Assembly: GCF_000185965.1 (NCBI RefSeq)
Contig: NC_014924.1
Location: 372,001-436,000 of the forward strand
Direction: 5' to 3'
Origin: Pseudoxanthomonas suwonensis 11-1
Lineage (GTDB): Bacteria; Pseudomonadota; Gammaproteobacteria; Xanthomonadales; Xanthomonadaceae
Length of the DNA stretch: 64,000 bases
In this document: positions 9,189 through 17,202 of the stretch, piece after piece
Numbering within the stretch: position 1 is the stretch's first letter
Layout: each line of letters opens with the position of its first letter
Notes under the pieces: model-generated
The model's database searches: none
What the model was told of the DNA's origin: nothing
The model's input: only the letters and a program-made list of their open reading frames with translations
Position numbers and translations under genes: made by a program

Positions 9189-9991
9189 GGCTGGCTCCTC
9201 GCGCAGCGGAAGCCCAGGTTGCCGAGGGTGGCACCGGGCGTAAGGGCCGACAGCAGGACGAAGCGCTTGACCACGCCGTAGTCGGCCGGATCGTTGAAGG
9301 CCATGGCCGAGGCGCCGCAGTACTGCAGGGCATCGCCGTCGTCCTGGCCGCGGCGGTCGCCGTCACCCAGCAGCGAGCCTGCGTCGCCGGTCCATTCCCA
9401 GTACGCGCCGTGCATGCCGCGCAGGCCGTGCACGTTGGCAGGGGCGTCGGCGGCGGCATCGGGCGCGTGCGGGGTGCCGTCGTTGGCCTGGCGCAGGCGC
9501 CATTGGCGGTCGTGGCGGGCATCGGTGCGGGTGGCGTCGGCCGCCGCGGCGTATTCCCACTCGATGAAGTCGGGCAGGCGTCCGCCGGCGTCGCGGCAGA
9601 ACGCGTCGGCGGCGTACCAGTTCACGTGCACGACCGGCGCGTCCGGATCGAGCTTCGCGCCGGCCGCGTCCGCGCTTTCCCAGTGGCCCAGGTAGCCGGG
9701 GCTGGAGAAGAGCGCGGGAATGCGGTCGCGACGCCACTGCGGCTGGCGCGCCAGGAAGGCGGCGAACTGGGCGTTGCTGACCGGCCGTTCCATCAGCTGG
9801 AACGACGCCACCGGCAGTACCGGGCGGTCGTCCTCGAAGCGCACCGCGGAGCGGAACATGCCGCCGGGGACGGCCCGCCACGCCGGCGCCGACCCATCGG
9901 CGGCCGCGTCCCTGGCGCCGGCCGCGGGCAATGCCGGGGCCAGCGCCAGCAGGGCGGCGATCGCGATGGGAAGGTGCGTGTGGCGGGCCAT
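9185..9991 (-). CDS. nirV: NirV-like formylglycine-generating-enzyme (SUMF1) family protein
   Basis: 268 residues with an N-terminal signal peptide. The FGE-sulfatase fold is seen in VVHVNWYAADAFCRDAGG, LPDFIEWEYAAAAD, the WEWTGD segment and the terminal LGNLGFRCAR. NirV proteins are encoded next to nirK in many denitrifiers; their precise function is not settled, and they lack the usual FGE role in sulfatase activation. It lies 18 bp behind nirK and overlaps the SCO gene. The symbol is assigned by family plus position. Confidence 0.85.
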   Translation of the reverse strand: MARHTHLPIAIAALLALAPALPAAGARDAAADGSAPAWRAVPGGMFRSAVRFEDDRPVLPVASFQLMERPVSNAQFAAFLARQPQWRRDRIPALFSSPGYLGHWESADAAGAKLDPDAPVVHVNWYAADAFCRDAGGRLPDFIEWEYAAAADATRTDARHDRQWRLRQANDGTPHAPDAAADAPANVHGLRGMHGAYWEWTGDAGSLLGDGDRRGQDDGDALQYCGASAMAFNDPADYGVVKRFVLLSALTPGATLGNLGFRCARSQP

Positions 9992-10009
9992 GGCGGCGGT
10001 TTCCGTCCG

Positions 10010-11077
10010 TTACTTGTGGTCGTGGCCCTGGGGCTCGCCCTCGGGGTACTCGATGTCGTGCTGCTGGCCGCTGTAGATGGCGTGGTCCTCCTCGCCGTCG
10101 ACCTTGAGGATGCCGAGCGTGCCCTTGTGGAAGGCACGGAACAGGCTGTGGTCGACCAGCACGAAGTTGCCGGGCACGTCGGCCTTGAACTCGACGATGG
10201 CCGAACCACCGGCCGGGATCAGCGTGGTCTGCACGTTCTCCTGGTACTTGCTGCCGCCCTCGAAGTAGACCTTGTCGAAGATCTCGCCGATGACGTGGAA
10301 GCTGGAGGTCAGGTTGGGGCCGCCATTGCCGACGTACATGCGGATCTTCTCGCCGGCCGTGGCCTGCAGCGCGTTGTCGCCCGTGAGCGATCCGACCGAG
10401 CCGTTGAACACCACGTAGGTCGGCGTCTCGTCGATGCCCTTCTCCAGGCTGAAGGCCTGCAGGCCCTTCTCGCCCGTCGCGCCCTCGGTGTAGAAATCGC
10501 CCTGCATCACGTAGAACTCCTTGTCCACCGGCTCCATGCCTTCCTCCGGTTCGACCAGGATCAGGCCGTACATGCCGTTGGCCACGTGCATCGCCACCGG
10601 GGCCATCGCGCAGTGGTAGACGTACAGGCCCGGGCTGAGCGCCTTGAACGTGAACTGCGTTTCGCGGCCGGGCAGGGTGAACGTCGCCTCGGCGCCACCG
10701 CCCTGGCCGGTGACGGCATGCAGGTCGATGTTGTGGGAGAAGTGCGAGCTGTGGTGGTTCTTCAGCCGGAACTCCACCGTGTCGCCTTCGCGCACGCGGA
10801 TGAAGCTGCCGGGGACCGAACCGCCGAAAGTCCAGAAGTTGTAGGTGACCCCGTCGTCGAGCTGCATCTCCTTCTCGACCATCTCCAGGTCGACGACGAC
10901 CTTGGCCGGGGACTTGCGCGTGATCGAGGCGGGTACCAGCGGCGGCGCGGTCAGCTGCGCCTGCACCACCGGCAGCGGCGCATCGGATGGCTTGGCCCTG
11001 GCGGCAAGGGCGGGCGCGGAGGCCAGGGCGATCACCGCGGCGAGAGCGCCGACGGCCAGGGGATGACTGATCTTCAT
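10010..11077 (-). CDS. nirK: Copper-containing nitrite reductase NirK (AniA-like, class II)
   Basis: 355 residues from ATG 11077; a longer frame to 11179 would cross the FNR box and spoil the signal peptide, so the shorter start is chosen. A signal peptide ([15 protein letters not shown]) is followed by two cupredoxin domains. Copper ligands can be read: SHNIDLHA (catalytic Asp and type-2 His), [18 protein letters not shown] (type-2 His, type-1 Cys, His and Met). That last segment resembles Neisseria AniA more than class I NirK. It reduces nitrite to NO in the periplasm, with azurin a likely donor. It heads an apparent operon nirK-nirV-SCO-azurin-small protein. Confidence 0.95.
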   Translation of the reverse strand: MKISHPLAVGALAAVIALASAPALAARAKPSDAPLPVVQAQLTAPPLVPASITRKSPAKVVVDLEMVEKEMQLDDGVTYNFWTFGGSVPGSFIRVREGDTVEFRLKNHHSSHFSHNIDLHAVTGQGGGAEATFTLPGRETQFTFKALSPGLYVYHCAMAPVAMHVANGMYGLILVEPEEGMEPVDKEFYVMQGDFYTEGATGEKGLQAFSLEKGIDETPTYVVFNGSVGSLTGDNALQATAGEKIRMYVGNGGPNLTSSFHVIGEIFDKVYFEGGSKYQENVQTTLIPAGGSAIVEFKADVPGNFVLVDHSLFRAFHKGTLGILKVDGEEDHAIYSGQQHDIEYPEGEPQGHDHK

Positions 11078-11141
11078 GTTCTGCTCTTCTCGTCTTGTCG
11101 GTCTGCGGGACGAACAGTGCGCGTACGGAGCCGCACGGACC

Positions 11142-11155
11142 TTGATCTGCATCAA
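11142..11155. promoter_or_regulatory. FNR-type box for nirK
   Basis: TTGATCTGCATCAA matches the FNR consensus TTGAT-N4-ATCAA perfectly. It ends 64 bp before the nirK start codon. Confidence 0.85.
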
Positions 11156-11190
11156 TCCGCGCCCGTCGGAAGGCACCACCTCGCTGCGGC

Positions 11191-11204
11191 TTGACCCAGG
11201 TCAA
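11191..11204. promoter_or_regulatory. FNR/DNR-type box, central in the nirK/copper-receptor gap
   Basis: TTGACCCAGGTCAA is a perfect palindrome of the CRP/FNR class, lying exactly midway between the two divergent start codons (113 bp from each). It could serve both genes or act as an upstream auxiliary site. Confidence 0.7.
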
Positions 11205-11239
11205 GCCGCAGCGGGGAAGGGGCTTGCAGGGCGGCGCGA

Positions 11240-11253
11240 TTGACCACCATCAA
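11240..11253. promoter_or_regulatory. FNR-type box for the copper receptor gene
   Basis: TTGACCACCATCAA matches the FNR class half-sites with one changed arm base. It ends 64 bp before the ATG at 11318, the same distance as the nirK box on the other side. Confidence 0.8.
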
Positions 11254-11317
11254 GGCCGGCCGGCGTGCCAGGGGGAAGACTTGGGCCACCCGAAGGCAAC
11301 GCGCACGAGGCGCAGCC

Positions 11318-13375
11318 ATGATCCGCAATCCCCTTGCCCATGCCCTTGCCGCCGCGTTGTACGTGGCCGCTCCCGCCGCGCTGGCCGCGGACGGGCATCT
11401 CCATCTGGAAACAGCTCCGACCGACCTGGACGGCGTGGTCGTGCTGGGGGTGGCCCCGGTGGCCGCCGTGACCTTCACCACCGACCCGAAGCTGCCGCGC
11501 CAGCCGGTACCGGCCAGCGACGGCGCCGACTACCTCAGGACCATCCCCGGCTTCTCCACCCTGCGCAGCGGCGGCACCAACGGCGACCCGGTGCTGCGCG
11601 GCATGTTCGGCTCGCGCATCGCCCTGCTGACGAACGACGGCGTGCTCAGCGGTGCCTGTCCGTCGCGGATGGACAATGCCATGTCCTACATCGCGCCGGA
11701 GAGCTACGACCGCCTGACCGTGGTCAAGGGCCCGCAGACCGTGCTGTGGGGCGGCGGCGCATCGGCCGGCACGGTGCGTTTCGAGCGCGAGATCCCGTAC
11801 TTCGACCGGCCCGGCGTGCGCGCGCAGGGCAGCCTGCTGGCAGGCAGCAACGGCCGCAACGACCAGGTGCTGGACGCAAGCGCCGGCACCCCGCGGGGCT
11901 ACCTGCGTGCGTCCGCCAACCGCTCCGAGGCGGACGACTACCGCGCCGGCGACGGCCGCCGCGTGCCCTCGGCCTGGGACAAGTGGAACGCCGACGCCGC
12001 CATCGGCTGGACCCCGGATGCCGACACCGTGCTGGAGCTTTCGGCCGGCACCGGCGATGCCGAGGCGCGTTACGCCGGGCGCGGCATGGACGGCTCGCGG
12101 TTCCGCCGCGACAACCTCGGCCTGCGCTTCGAGAAGAAGCACATGGGTGGCGTGCTCGATGCGGTGGTGGCCAGCCTCTACCGCAACGAGGTCGACCACG
12201 TGATGGACAACTACACGCTGCGCGACCCGGATCCCTCCTCCAGCATGCCCATGCCGATGGCCAGCAACGTCGGCGATACCAGCCAGGGCGGGCGCGTGGC
12301 CCTGACCTTCCAGCACGACAGCTGGGAGCTGACCGCCGGCGTGGATGGCAGGCAGGGCGAACACCGCCGGCGCAGCGCGATGGGCCGCGATGCCTGGCGC
12401 CAACAACCCTGGACCCATGATGCGGACACCGGCACCCTCGGCGTGTTCGCCGAGTCGCACTGGCATATCGACGAGGTGCATCACCTGATGTCGGGCCTGC
12501 GCGTGGACCGCGCCCGCGCCGAGGACCGCCGTGCCACGGTCGGCAGCGGCATGAACGCCATGCCCAACCCGACCGCCGGCCAGCGCCGCGAGGAGACCCT
12601 CGCCGGCGGCTTCGTCCGCTACGAGCACGACATGGCCGGACGCTTCGGCTGGTACGCAGGCCTGGGCCACGCCGAACGCATGCCCGACTACTGGGAGCTG
12701 TTCTCGCCCACGATGGGGCCGCAGGGCGCAGCCAACGCCTTCGCCGGCGTGCAGCCGGAGCGCACCACCCAGCTCGATGCCGGCCTGCAGTTCCGCTCCG
12801 GTGGCGTGGAGGCGTGGGCATCGGTCTACGCCGGCCGGGTCGACGACTACATCGTGTTCGACTACCTGCCCGGCGGCATGATGGGCAGCAGCACCCGCGC
12901 CCGGAACCTCGATGCCGACATCGCCGGCGCCGAGCTGGGCGCCGACTGGAAGCCGCGCTCCGGGCTGAAGTTTGGCGGCGCCCTGGCCTATGCCTGGGGC
13001 CGCACCGACGAGGGTGCGCTGCCGCAGATGCCGCCGCTGGAAGCGCGTCTCTCGGCCAGCGGCGAGCACGGCGACTGGTCCTGGGGTGCGTTGCTGCGGG
13101 TGGTGGCGGCCCAGCACCGCACCAGTACTTCGCAGGGCAACGTGGTCGGGCGCGACCTGGGATCGAGTCCGGGCTTCGCGGTCTTCTCGGTCAACGGCGG
13201 CTATCGCCTCGGCGATCACGTGCGCCTGGCCGCAGGCATAGACAACCTGTTCGACCGCGATTACCGCGAGCATCTCAACGCGGCCGGCAACAGCGGCTTC
13301 GGCTATCCGGCCGAGCCCGAGCGCATCGCCGAGCCCGGTCGCACCGCCTGGCTCAAGCTCAACTTCGAGTACTGA
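11318..13375 (+). CDS. TonB-dependent copper receptor (OprC/NosA family)
   Basis: 685 residues from ATG 11318, preceded by acgagg; the longer frame to 11240 would run through the FNR box. A signal peptide (AAALYVAAPAALA) leads to a plug domain with DPVLRGMFGSRIALLT, GACPSRMDNAMSYIAPESYD and VVKGPQTVLWG, the hallmarks of the TonB-copper receptor family. The 22-strand barrel ends in a terminal aromatic (LNFEY). OprC/NosA proteins import copper across the outer membrane and have been tied to copper enzymes of denitrification. It is divergent from nirK with shared FNR sites, consistent with feeding copper to NirK. Confidence 0.92.
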   Translation: MIRNPLAHALAAALYVAAPAALAADGHLHLETAPTDLDGVVVLGVAPVAAVTFTTDPKLPRQPVPASDGADYLRTIPGFSTLRSGGTNGDPVLRGMFGSRIALLTNDGVLSGACPSRMDNAMSYIAPESYDRLTVVKGPQTVLWGGGASAGTVRFEREIPYFDRPGVRAQGSLLAGSNGRNDQVLDASAGTPRGYLRASANRSEADDYRAGDGRRVPSAWDKWNADAAIGWTPDADTVLELSAGTGDAEARYAGRGMDGSRFRRDNLGLRFEKKHMGGVLDAVVASLYRNEVDHVMDNYTLRDPDPSSSMPMPMASNVGDTSQGGRVALTFQHDSWELTAGVDGRQGEHRRRSAMGRDAWRQQPWTHDADTGTLGVFAESHWHIDEVHHLMSGLRVDRARAEDRRATVGSGMNAMPNPTAGQRREETLAGGFVRYEHDMAGRFGWYAGLGHAERMPDYWELFSPTMGPQGAANAFAGVQPERTTQLDAGLQFRSGGVEAWASVYAGRVDDYIVFDYLPGGMMGSSTRARNLDADIAGAELGADWKPRSGLKFGGALAYAWGRTDEGALPQMPPLEARLSASGEHGDWSWGALLRVVAAQHRTSTSQGNVVGRDLGSSPGFAVFSVNGGYRLGDHVRLAAGIDNLFDRDYREHLNAAGNSGFGYPAEPERIAEPGRTAWLKLNFEY

Positions 13376-13396
13376 GCGCCACGGTGCCCCGCGGCA

Positions 13397-14632
13397 TCAG
13401 CCACCGCGGGCGTGCCTCCAGCTGGCTGCCAGGGTGCAGGCGGCCGCAGTCCAGGTTGCCGCCATCACCAGCCCGGCCGCATGCCCCAGCGGCGGCCAGG
13501 CCATCGCCGCCAGCAGCAGGCCGGACGCCGCCAGGTGTAGGCCGAGGGCGCGGTACATCGCCGCAGCGGGTACCAGCTGGCCGACGCCGGGAATGCGCTG
13601 CCCGCGTGGCGTGCGCTGCCGCAGCTCGATCCATGCCAGGAAGCTGGCGACCTGCAGCAGCATGCCCAGCAGCGTCGCCGGCAGGCCGATGCCCAGCACC
13701 AGCACGCCGACTGCGAGTGCCGGCCTGATCCCGCCGGGGAGTGGCAGCAGGGCGGCGGCCGCGGCCGCAAGCAGCGCCAGCGCGGCGAAGCACCAGGCCA
13801 GGCGCAGTGGGCGGTTGCGCACGTGCGGCGAGCGCCATTGCAGGACCAGCACGCCGGTCGCGAACAGCGCGACCGGAAGCAGCGCCAGTCCGGGCGATGC
13901 CCGCAGCCACTGCCGCGCCCCAGCCAGGCCTGCGGCCAGGCAGGCCACCAGCAACAACATCCATGCCCGCAACAGCCACGGTGGTGGCGTGCGCGTGCCC
14001 TGCAGCATCGGCAGGGTGACCGCGCCGACCGCGGCCAGCAGGCCCACACACCATCCGGCCAGGCCGGTCATGGCGTGCAGGTCCGTCCACGACGCGGTGC
14101 GCGGATGCAGCCAGCCGGTACGTGCGGCGAGCAACAGGCCACCCAGCAGCACCGTCGCCGGGAGCGCGGCCACGGCCAGGCCGATGCCTTCGCGCAATAC
14201 GCGTGCGCCGCTTCCGCGCCGGAGCGCGAGCATCACCGCCGCCGCCGACAGGACTGCGCACGCGCCCAGCAGCAACGTGGCGGCCAGCGCCAGCAGGCGT
14301 GCGGCCGGCCACGGCATGAACGCCGGCAACAGGCAGCCGATCCCGAGGTTGAACGCTGCATGCATTGGCACATACACGCGCGGCCAGGGCAGGGGGCTGC
14401 CTGCCGCCACCGGCAGGAACTGCAGCAGGCTGCCGAGCATGGCGTTGCCGAGCAGGCCCAGCGCCAGCATGTGCACCATCACCAGGGCATGCGGCGACCA
14501 GCGCGATGCCAGCACCAGCCCCCCGTGCCATGCCAGCCACAGCCCCGACAGCACGCCCCAGGCGACCGCGGTGGCGAGGAAACGCAGCGGCAGCGCCGGC
14601 GCGGGCGCCGCGCTGAAAGCCAGGCCGCTCAT
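13397..14632 (-). CDS. Polytopic membrane protein of the NnrS operon
   Basis: 411 residues from the ATG at 14632, which overlaps the DUF2249 stop codon by four bases. About 11-12 hydrophobic helices are visible. Conserved-looking histidines fall in SPHALVMVHMLALGLLGN and VPMHAAFNLGIG, and in LHAMTGLAGWC, a pattern reminiscent of NnrS and haem-copper oxidase subunit I relatives. No complete metal-site signature can be read. As the last gene of the nnrS operon it may act in NO or nitrite stress, or in haem/copper chemistry. The family assignment is tentative. Confidence 0.7.
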   Translation of the reverse strand: MSGLAFSAAPAPALPLRFLATAVAWGVLSGLWLAWHGGLVLASRWSPHALVMVHMLALGLLGNAMLGSLLQFLPVAAGSPLPWPRVYVPMHAAFNLGIGCLLPAFMPWPAARLLALAATLLLGACAVLSAAAVMLALRRGSGARVLREGIGLAVAALPATVLLGGLLLAARTGWLHPRTASWTDLHAMTGLAGWCVGLLAAVGAVTLPMLQGTRTPPPWLLRAWMLLLVACLAAGLAGARQWLRASPGLALLPVALFATGVLVLQWRSPHVRNRPLRLAWCFAALALLAAAAAALLPLPGGIRPALAVGVLVLGIGLPATLLGMLLQVASFLAWIELRQRTPRGQRIPGVGQLVPAAAMYRALGLHLAASGLLLAAMAWPPLGHAAGLVMAATWTAAACTLAASWRHARGG

Positions 14633-14859
14633 GCCTGCGCCGGCTGCGCGTGGCGGATCCGCAACGCCGTCCCGCCGCCCTGCAGGTCGCGCAGCCGCCA
14701 GCGGAAGCCGTCGGCCTCGAGCATCGACAGCAGCGGCAGGGGGCGCATGGGTGTCAGCGCGAACAGGCGGCCGCCAGGTGGCAGCGTCGCCAGCGCGGCG
14801 AGGATGCATTCCATCGGTTGCGGCGGTGGCAGGCCGCGCAGGTCCAGGCGCCGTTGCAT
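14629..14859 (-). CDS. DUF2249 (TusA-like fold) small protein
   Basis: 76 residues: RRLDLRGLPPPQPMECILAA then LPPGGRLFALTPMRPLPLL, matching the DUF2249 pattern of a D-x-R-GL-xPP-xP opening and a turn before the second strand. The fold resembles TusA/SirA, but the Cys of TusA (CPxP) is replaced by PPP. DUF2249 proteins are common beside nnrS and nitrite-reductase genes in denitrifiers, with unknown biochemistry. The start overlaps the stop of the 39-codon ORF, and its stop overlaps the next start. Confidence 0.8.
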   Translation of the reverse strand: MQRRLDLRGLPPPQPMECILAALATLPPGGRLFALTPMRPLPLLSMLEADGFRWRLRDLQGGGTALRIRHAQPAQA

Positions 14860-14978
14860 CAGGCCGGGTCCGTGGGCGACTCCGCGGGACAGGCCAGCTC
14901 GATCCCGGCGGCGTCCAGCATCTCCTGCAGGCCGACGGTGGCGCCCTCCCAGCCGGGCGGCAGTCCTGCCGGGCCCAT
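14859..14978 (-). CDS. 39-residue ORF translationally coupled inside the nnrS operon
   Basis: The gap between the SirB2-like gene and the DUF2249 gene is exactly filled by a 39-codon ORF. Its ATG (14976-14978) shares a base with the upstream TGA, and its TGA shares a base with the DUF2249 ATG (14857-14859). The product is hydrophilic, with a central helix-like stretch (GLQEMLDAAGIELACP) and one Cys, and has no signal or membrane segment. I do not recognise it. The seamless stop/start overlaps argue that it is translated, at least as a coupling relay; a decayed remnant of a longer gene is possible. Confidence 0.5.
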   Translation of the reverse strand: MGPAGLPPGWEGATVGLQEMLDAAGIELACPAESPTDPA

Positions 14979-15382
14979 CACAGCACCCCGGCCAGGTACA
15001 GCGCACCCGCTGGATGGTGGGCGCGGGCGATGCAGTAGGCCTGCAGGAAGCACAGCACCGCCGCCGACAGCAGCGCGACGCGCGTCCCGGTCCCGCGCTG
15101 CGGGCGGAAGGCGAGGATGCCCAGCACCACGTAGCTGGCGACGAAGCCCAGCTTCACCAGCAGCCAGCCATTGGCATAGACCTCGCGCGGCAGGATGGTG
15201 AGCAGCATCATCGCCGCCGTCAGCAGCACCGTGTCGATCCCATAGCTGAGGTAGCGCACCGGCGCGAACCGGGGCCACGCCAGCCCGGCGAGCAGGGACA
15301 GGCCGCGCAGGGCGAAGAAGCTGCCGCTGAGCATCACGGCACTGACGTGGACGAGCTTGATCTGCGGGTAGAACTCGATCAT
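14978..15382 (-). CDS. SirB2-family integral membrane protein
   Basis: 134 residues, four hydrophobic helices. IKLVHVSAVMLSGSFFALRG at the N-terminus, WLLVKLGFVASYVVLG in the middle and a final ARAHHP motif match the SirB2 family. The conserved His residues early and late would face each other across the bundle, as in small haem-binding membrane proteins, but no cofactor is proven. Located 9 bp behind nnrS and coupled to the following short ORF, it may be an accessory to NnrS in NO resistance. Confidence 0.8.
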   Translation of the reverse strand: MIEFYPQIKLVHVSAVMLSGSFFALRGLSLLAGLAWPRFAPVRYLSYGIDTVLLTAAMMLLTILPREVYANGWLLVKLGFVASYVVLGILAFRPQRGTGTRVALLSAAVLCFLQAYCIARAHHPAGALYLAGVL

Positions 15383-15391
15383 GGGAGTGGC

Positions 15392-16636
15392 TCAGCCGGG
15401 ACGTCCGTCGCGGCGCGGGGTGAGGTAGATGTGGCCGATGCGCGCCACCCAGGGCGACAGCGCCAGCAGCCAGCCGATCGCGGCCAGCGCCTGCCACATG
15501 CCCGGATCGGGAAGCACGTCGGCGAGGATGCGCAGGGTGGCGACGAGCTGGATGGCGACGAAGGCGAACCAGGCGATGCCATGCATCCGCAGCGGCCGCC
15601 CGGAATGGCCCTGGGTCACGCGGGTGACCATGGCCACCAGCAGGCTGCCGAAGAAGCCGATGAACAGCGCGTGCATCGGCGCGCGGCCAAGGATGAAACC
15701 GCCATCCAGCGCATAGGTGACGCTCTGCACCAGGTACAGGCCGAAGGTCACCGGCAGCCACGCGGTGCCGACGAACAGCACCGCCAGCAGGCCCGGCATG
15801 CGTCCGCGCGGCCACCAGCGCCACACGGCATGGCCGGTCAGCACCAGCAGTGGCGCATCGGCCAGCCACAGCCAGGCATAGGCGTGCAGCAGTTCCAGCG
15901 CCAGGTGCGCCAGCGCCAGCGGCCACACCGCCGCCAGCCAGGCCATCGGCCGCCACGGGCGATAGCCCGGGACCGCGTTGCCGGCGAAGAAGGGGAACAT
16001 CCGGTGGGCCACCGTGAGGTATACCGGCAGCAACAGGCCGAAGCCACCGAGCTTGATGCTGGCGAAGGCCCACAGCGGCGACGCGCCGAGGACGAAGGCC
16101 AGGAACATCGCCAGCCCCAGCCAGCCGAGCACCAGCGCGGCGAAGCAGGAGCGCGCATGCCAGGTTCGCCCGCGCTCGTCCGCCAGCAGCCGCCCCAGCA
16201 GCACCAGTGCGGTGGTCCAGCCGGCAAGCGCCATCCACAGGCCCACGGTCAGGCCGGCGGCCCAGCCGGAGGCGCCCAACAGGATCGCCAGCTGCCCGCC
16301 CATCAGGTTCGCGCCCACCGGCAGGTAGTGCCGGCGTTGCAGGTCGGGCAGGCCCATCCAGCGCGGGAACACGGTCAGCAGGAAGCCGAACACGAAGCTC
16401 GGCAGGACCAGGTACTGCATCAGGAAGGCGTGCAGCCAGCCGGCCGGGATCGCCAGCTCCGGCATGCTCCAGCCGCCCCAGCGCGCCGAAACCAGCCACA
16501 GCGCCCACCACAGCATCGCCAGCAGCACGTTGGCGGCGCCGATGAAGAACATCAGCCGGTGTGGCGCCTGCGCCAGCCAGGCGGGTGACGGACGCGGCCG
16601 GCCGGGGCGGGGCAGGGGAGCGGTCTCGATATGCAT
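15392..16636 (-). CDS. nnrS: NnrS-family haem-copper membrane protein
   Basis: 414 residues from ATG 16636 (the frame continues nine codons upstream without a better start). Around 12 membrane helices. Family landmarks are APHRLMFFIGAANVLLAMLW, the YLVLPSFVFGFLLTVFPRW segment, VAHRMFPFF, and ALFIGFFGSLLVAMVTRVT. NnrS contains haem and copper and protects cells from NO and nitrosative damage during denitrification. An FNR-type box lies 34 bp upstream. It heads the five-gene series running to 13397. Confidence 0.92.
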   Translation of the reverse strand: MHIETAPLPRPGRPRPSPAWLAQAPHRLMFFIGAANVLLAMLWWALWLVSARWGGWSMPELAIPAGWLHAFLMQYLVLPSFVFGFLLTVFPRWMGLPDLQRRHYLPVGANLMGGQLAILLGASGWAAGLTVGLWMALAGWTTALVLLGRLLADERGRTWHARSCFAALVLGWLGLAMFLAFVLGASPLWAFASIKLGGFGLLLPVYLTVAHRMFPFFAGNAVPGYRPWRPMAWLAAVWPLALAHLALELLHAYAWLWLADAPLLVLTGHAVWRWWPRGRMPGLLAVLFVGTAWLPVTFGLYLVQSVTYALDGGFILGRAPMHALFIGFFGSLLVAMVTRVTQGHSGRPLRMHGIAWFAFVAIQLVATLRILADVLPDPGMWQALAAIGWLLALSPWVARIGHIYLTPRRDGRPG

Positions 16637-16670
16637 GGCCGCAGTCTGGTCCCGGCCAGGCAAGGGCGCC

Positions 16671-16684
16671 TTGACCCAGGTCAG
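16671..16684. promoter_or_regulatory. FNR-type box for nnrS
   Basis: TTGACCCAGGTCAG, one mismatch from the palindrome, 34 bp upstream of the nnrS ATG. Confidence 0.7.
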
Positions 16685-16704
16685 GCCGGAGGCCCGCCGC
16701 GGGC

Positions 16705-16718
16705 TTGACCGGGGTCAA
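16705..16718. promoter_or_regulatory. FNR-type box for small Cys-tail gene B
   Basis: TTGACCGGGGTCAA, a CRP/FNR-class inverted repeat, 59 bp before the GTG start of the small gene. Its closeness to the earlier ATG codons at 16727 and 16745 makes those unlikely as starts. Confidence 0.7.
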
Positions 16719-16777
16719 GGCGGCCAATGCCGCCGCTGCACACCATGGCCACACCTGGAACCAGCAATGAGGCAGCC

Positions 16778-17026
16778 GTGAGCCATGCACCATCCCCGTC
16801 CGACCCGGCCGCAGCCCTGTCCCGCCTGTCCGCGATCAGCGCCGCGCTGCGGCCGCATGATCCGGGCGCACAGGTGGCGCTGGATCCGGACCACGGAAGC
16901 GTACAGGTGCTGACCGTGCTCGACCCGGTCGAGGTCGAGCGGATCCTTGCCGCCGCGGGGATCGCCGCCGGGAAGGCGCAGGCCCGTGGCGACGGCTGCG
17001 GCTGTGGTTGTTCCTGCGGCGGCTGA
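16778..17026 (+). CDS. Small Cys-tail protein B, paralogue of the protein at 7774-8013
   Basis: 82 residues from GTG 16778, which has gagg six bases ahead; upstream in-frame ATGs at 16727 and 16745 sit too near the FNR box. The body (AALSRLSAISAALRP, QVALDPDHGSVQVLT, EVERILAAAG) matches protein A in order and spacing, and the C-terminus is a Cys/Gly run, GCGCGCSCGG, with four cysteines. No signal peptide, so cytoplasmic. Divergent from nnrS and carrying its own FNR-type box. A soft-metal (copper or zinc) binding tail is plausible, but function is unknown. Confidence 0.75.
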   Translation: MSHAPSPSDPAAALSRLSAISAALRPHDPGAQVALDPDHGSVQVLTVLDPVEVERILAAAGIAAGKAQARGDGCGCGCSCGG

Positions 17027-17202
17027 GACCCGGAACCGGCGCCGGTCCGCCGCTTGGCCGGGGTTCATGGGGCCGGGTGCTACCATGCGCCCGAGCCTGC
17101 GGCTCCCATCCTCGCGCGTTCCGCGCGGCCCCAGCGGCCCCCCGATTCGCTCCCTTCCACACCTGAATGGCCCGTCCGCGCGGCCTGCACAGGGAGCAAC
17201 AC

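Noticed and set aside
11078-11179. N-terminal extension of NirK
   Set aside because: It would place basic, Cys-containing residues ahead of a normal signal peptide and overlap the FNR box.
13823-16588. 921-residue forward ORF over the nnrS operon
   Set aside because: Antisense to four real genes, Gln/Arg/His-rich with no domain pattern.
16727-16777. Upstream ATG starts for small Cys-tail protein B
   Set aside because: They lie only 8-26 bp behind the FNR-type box, where transcription has probably not yet started; the GTG at 16778 has a ribosome site and gives a length matching its paralogue.
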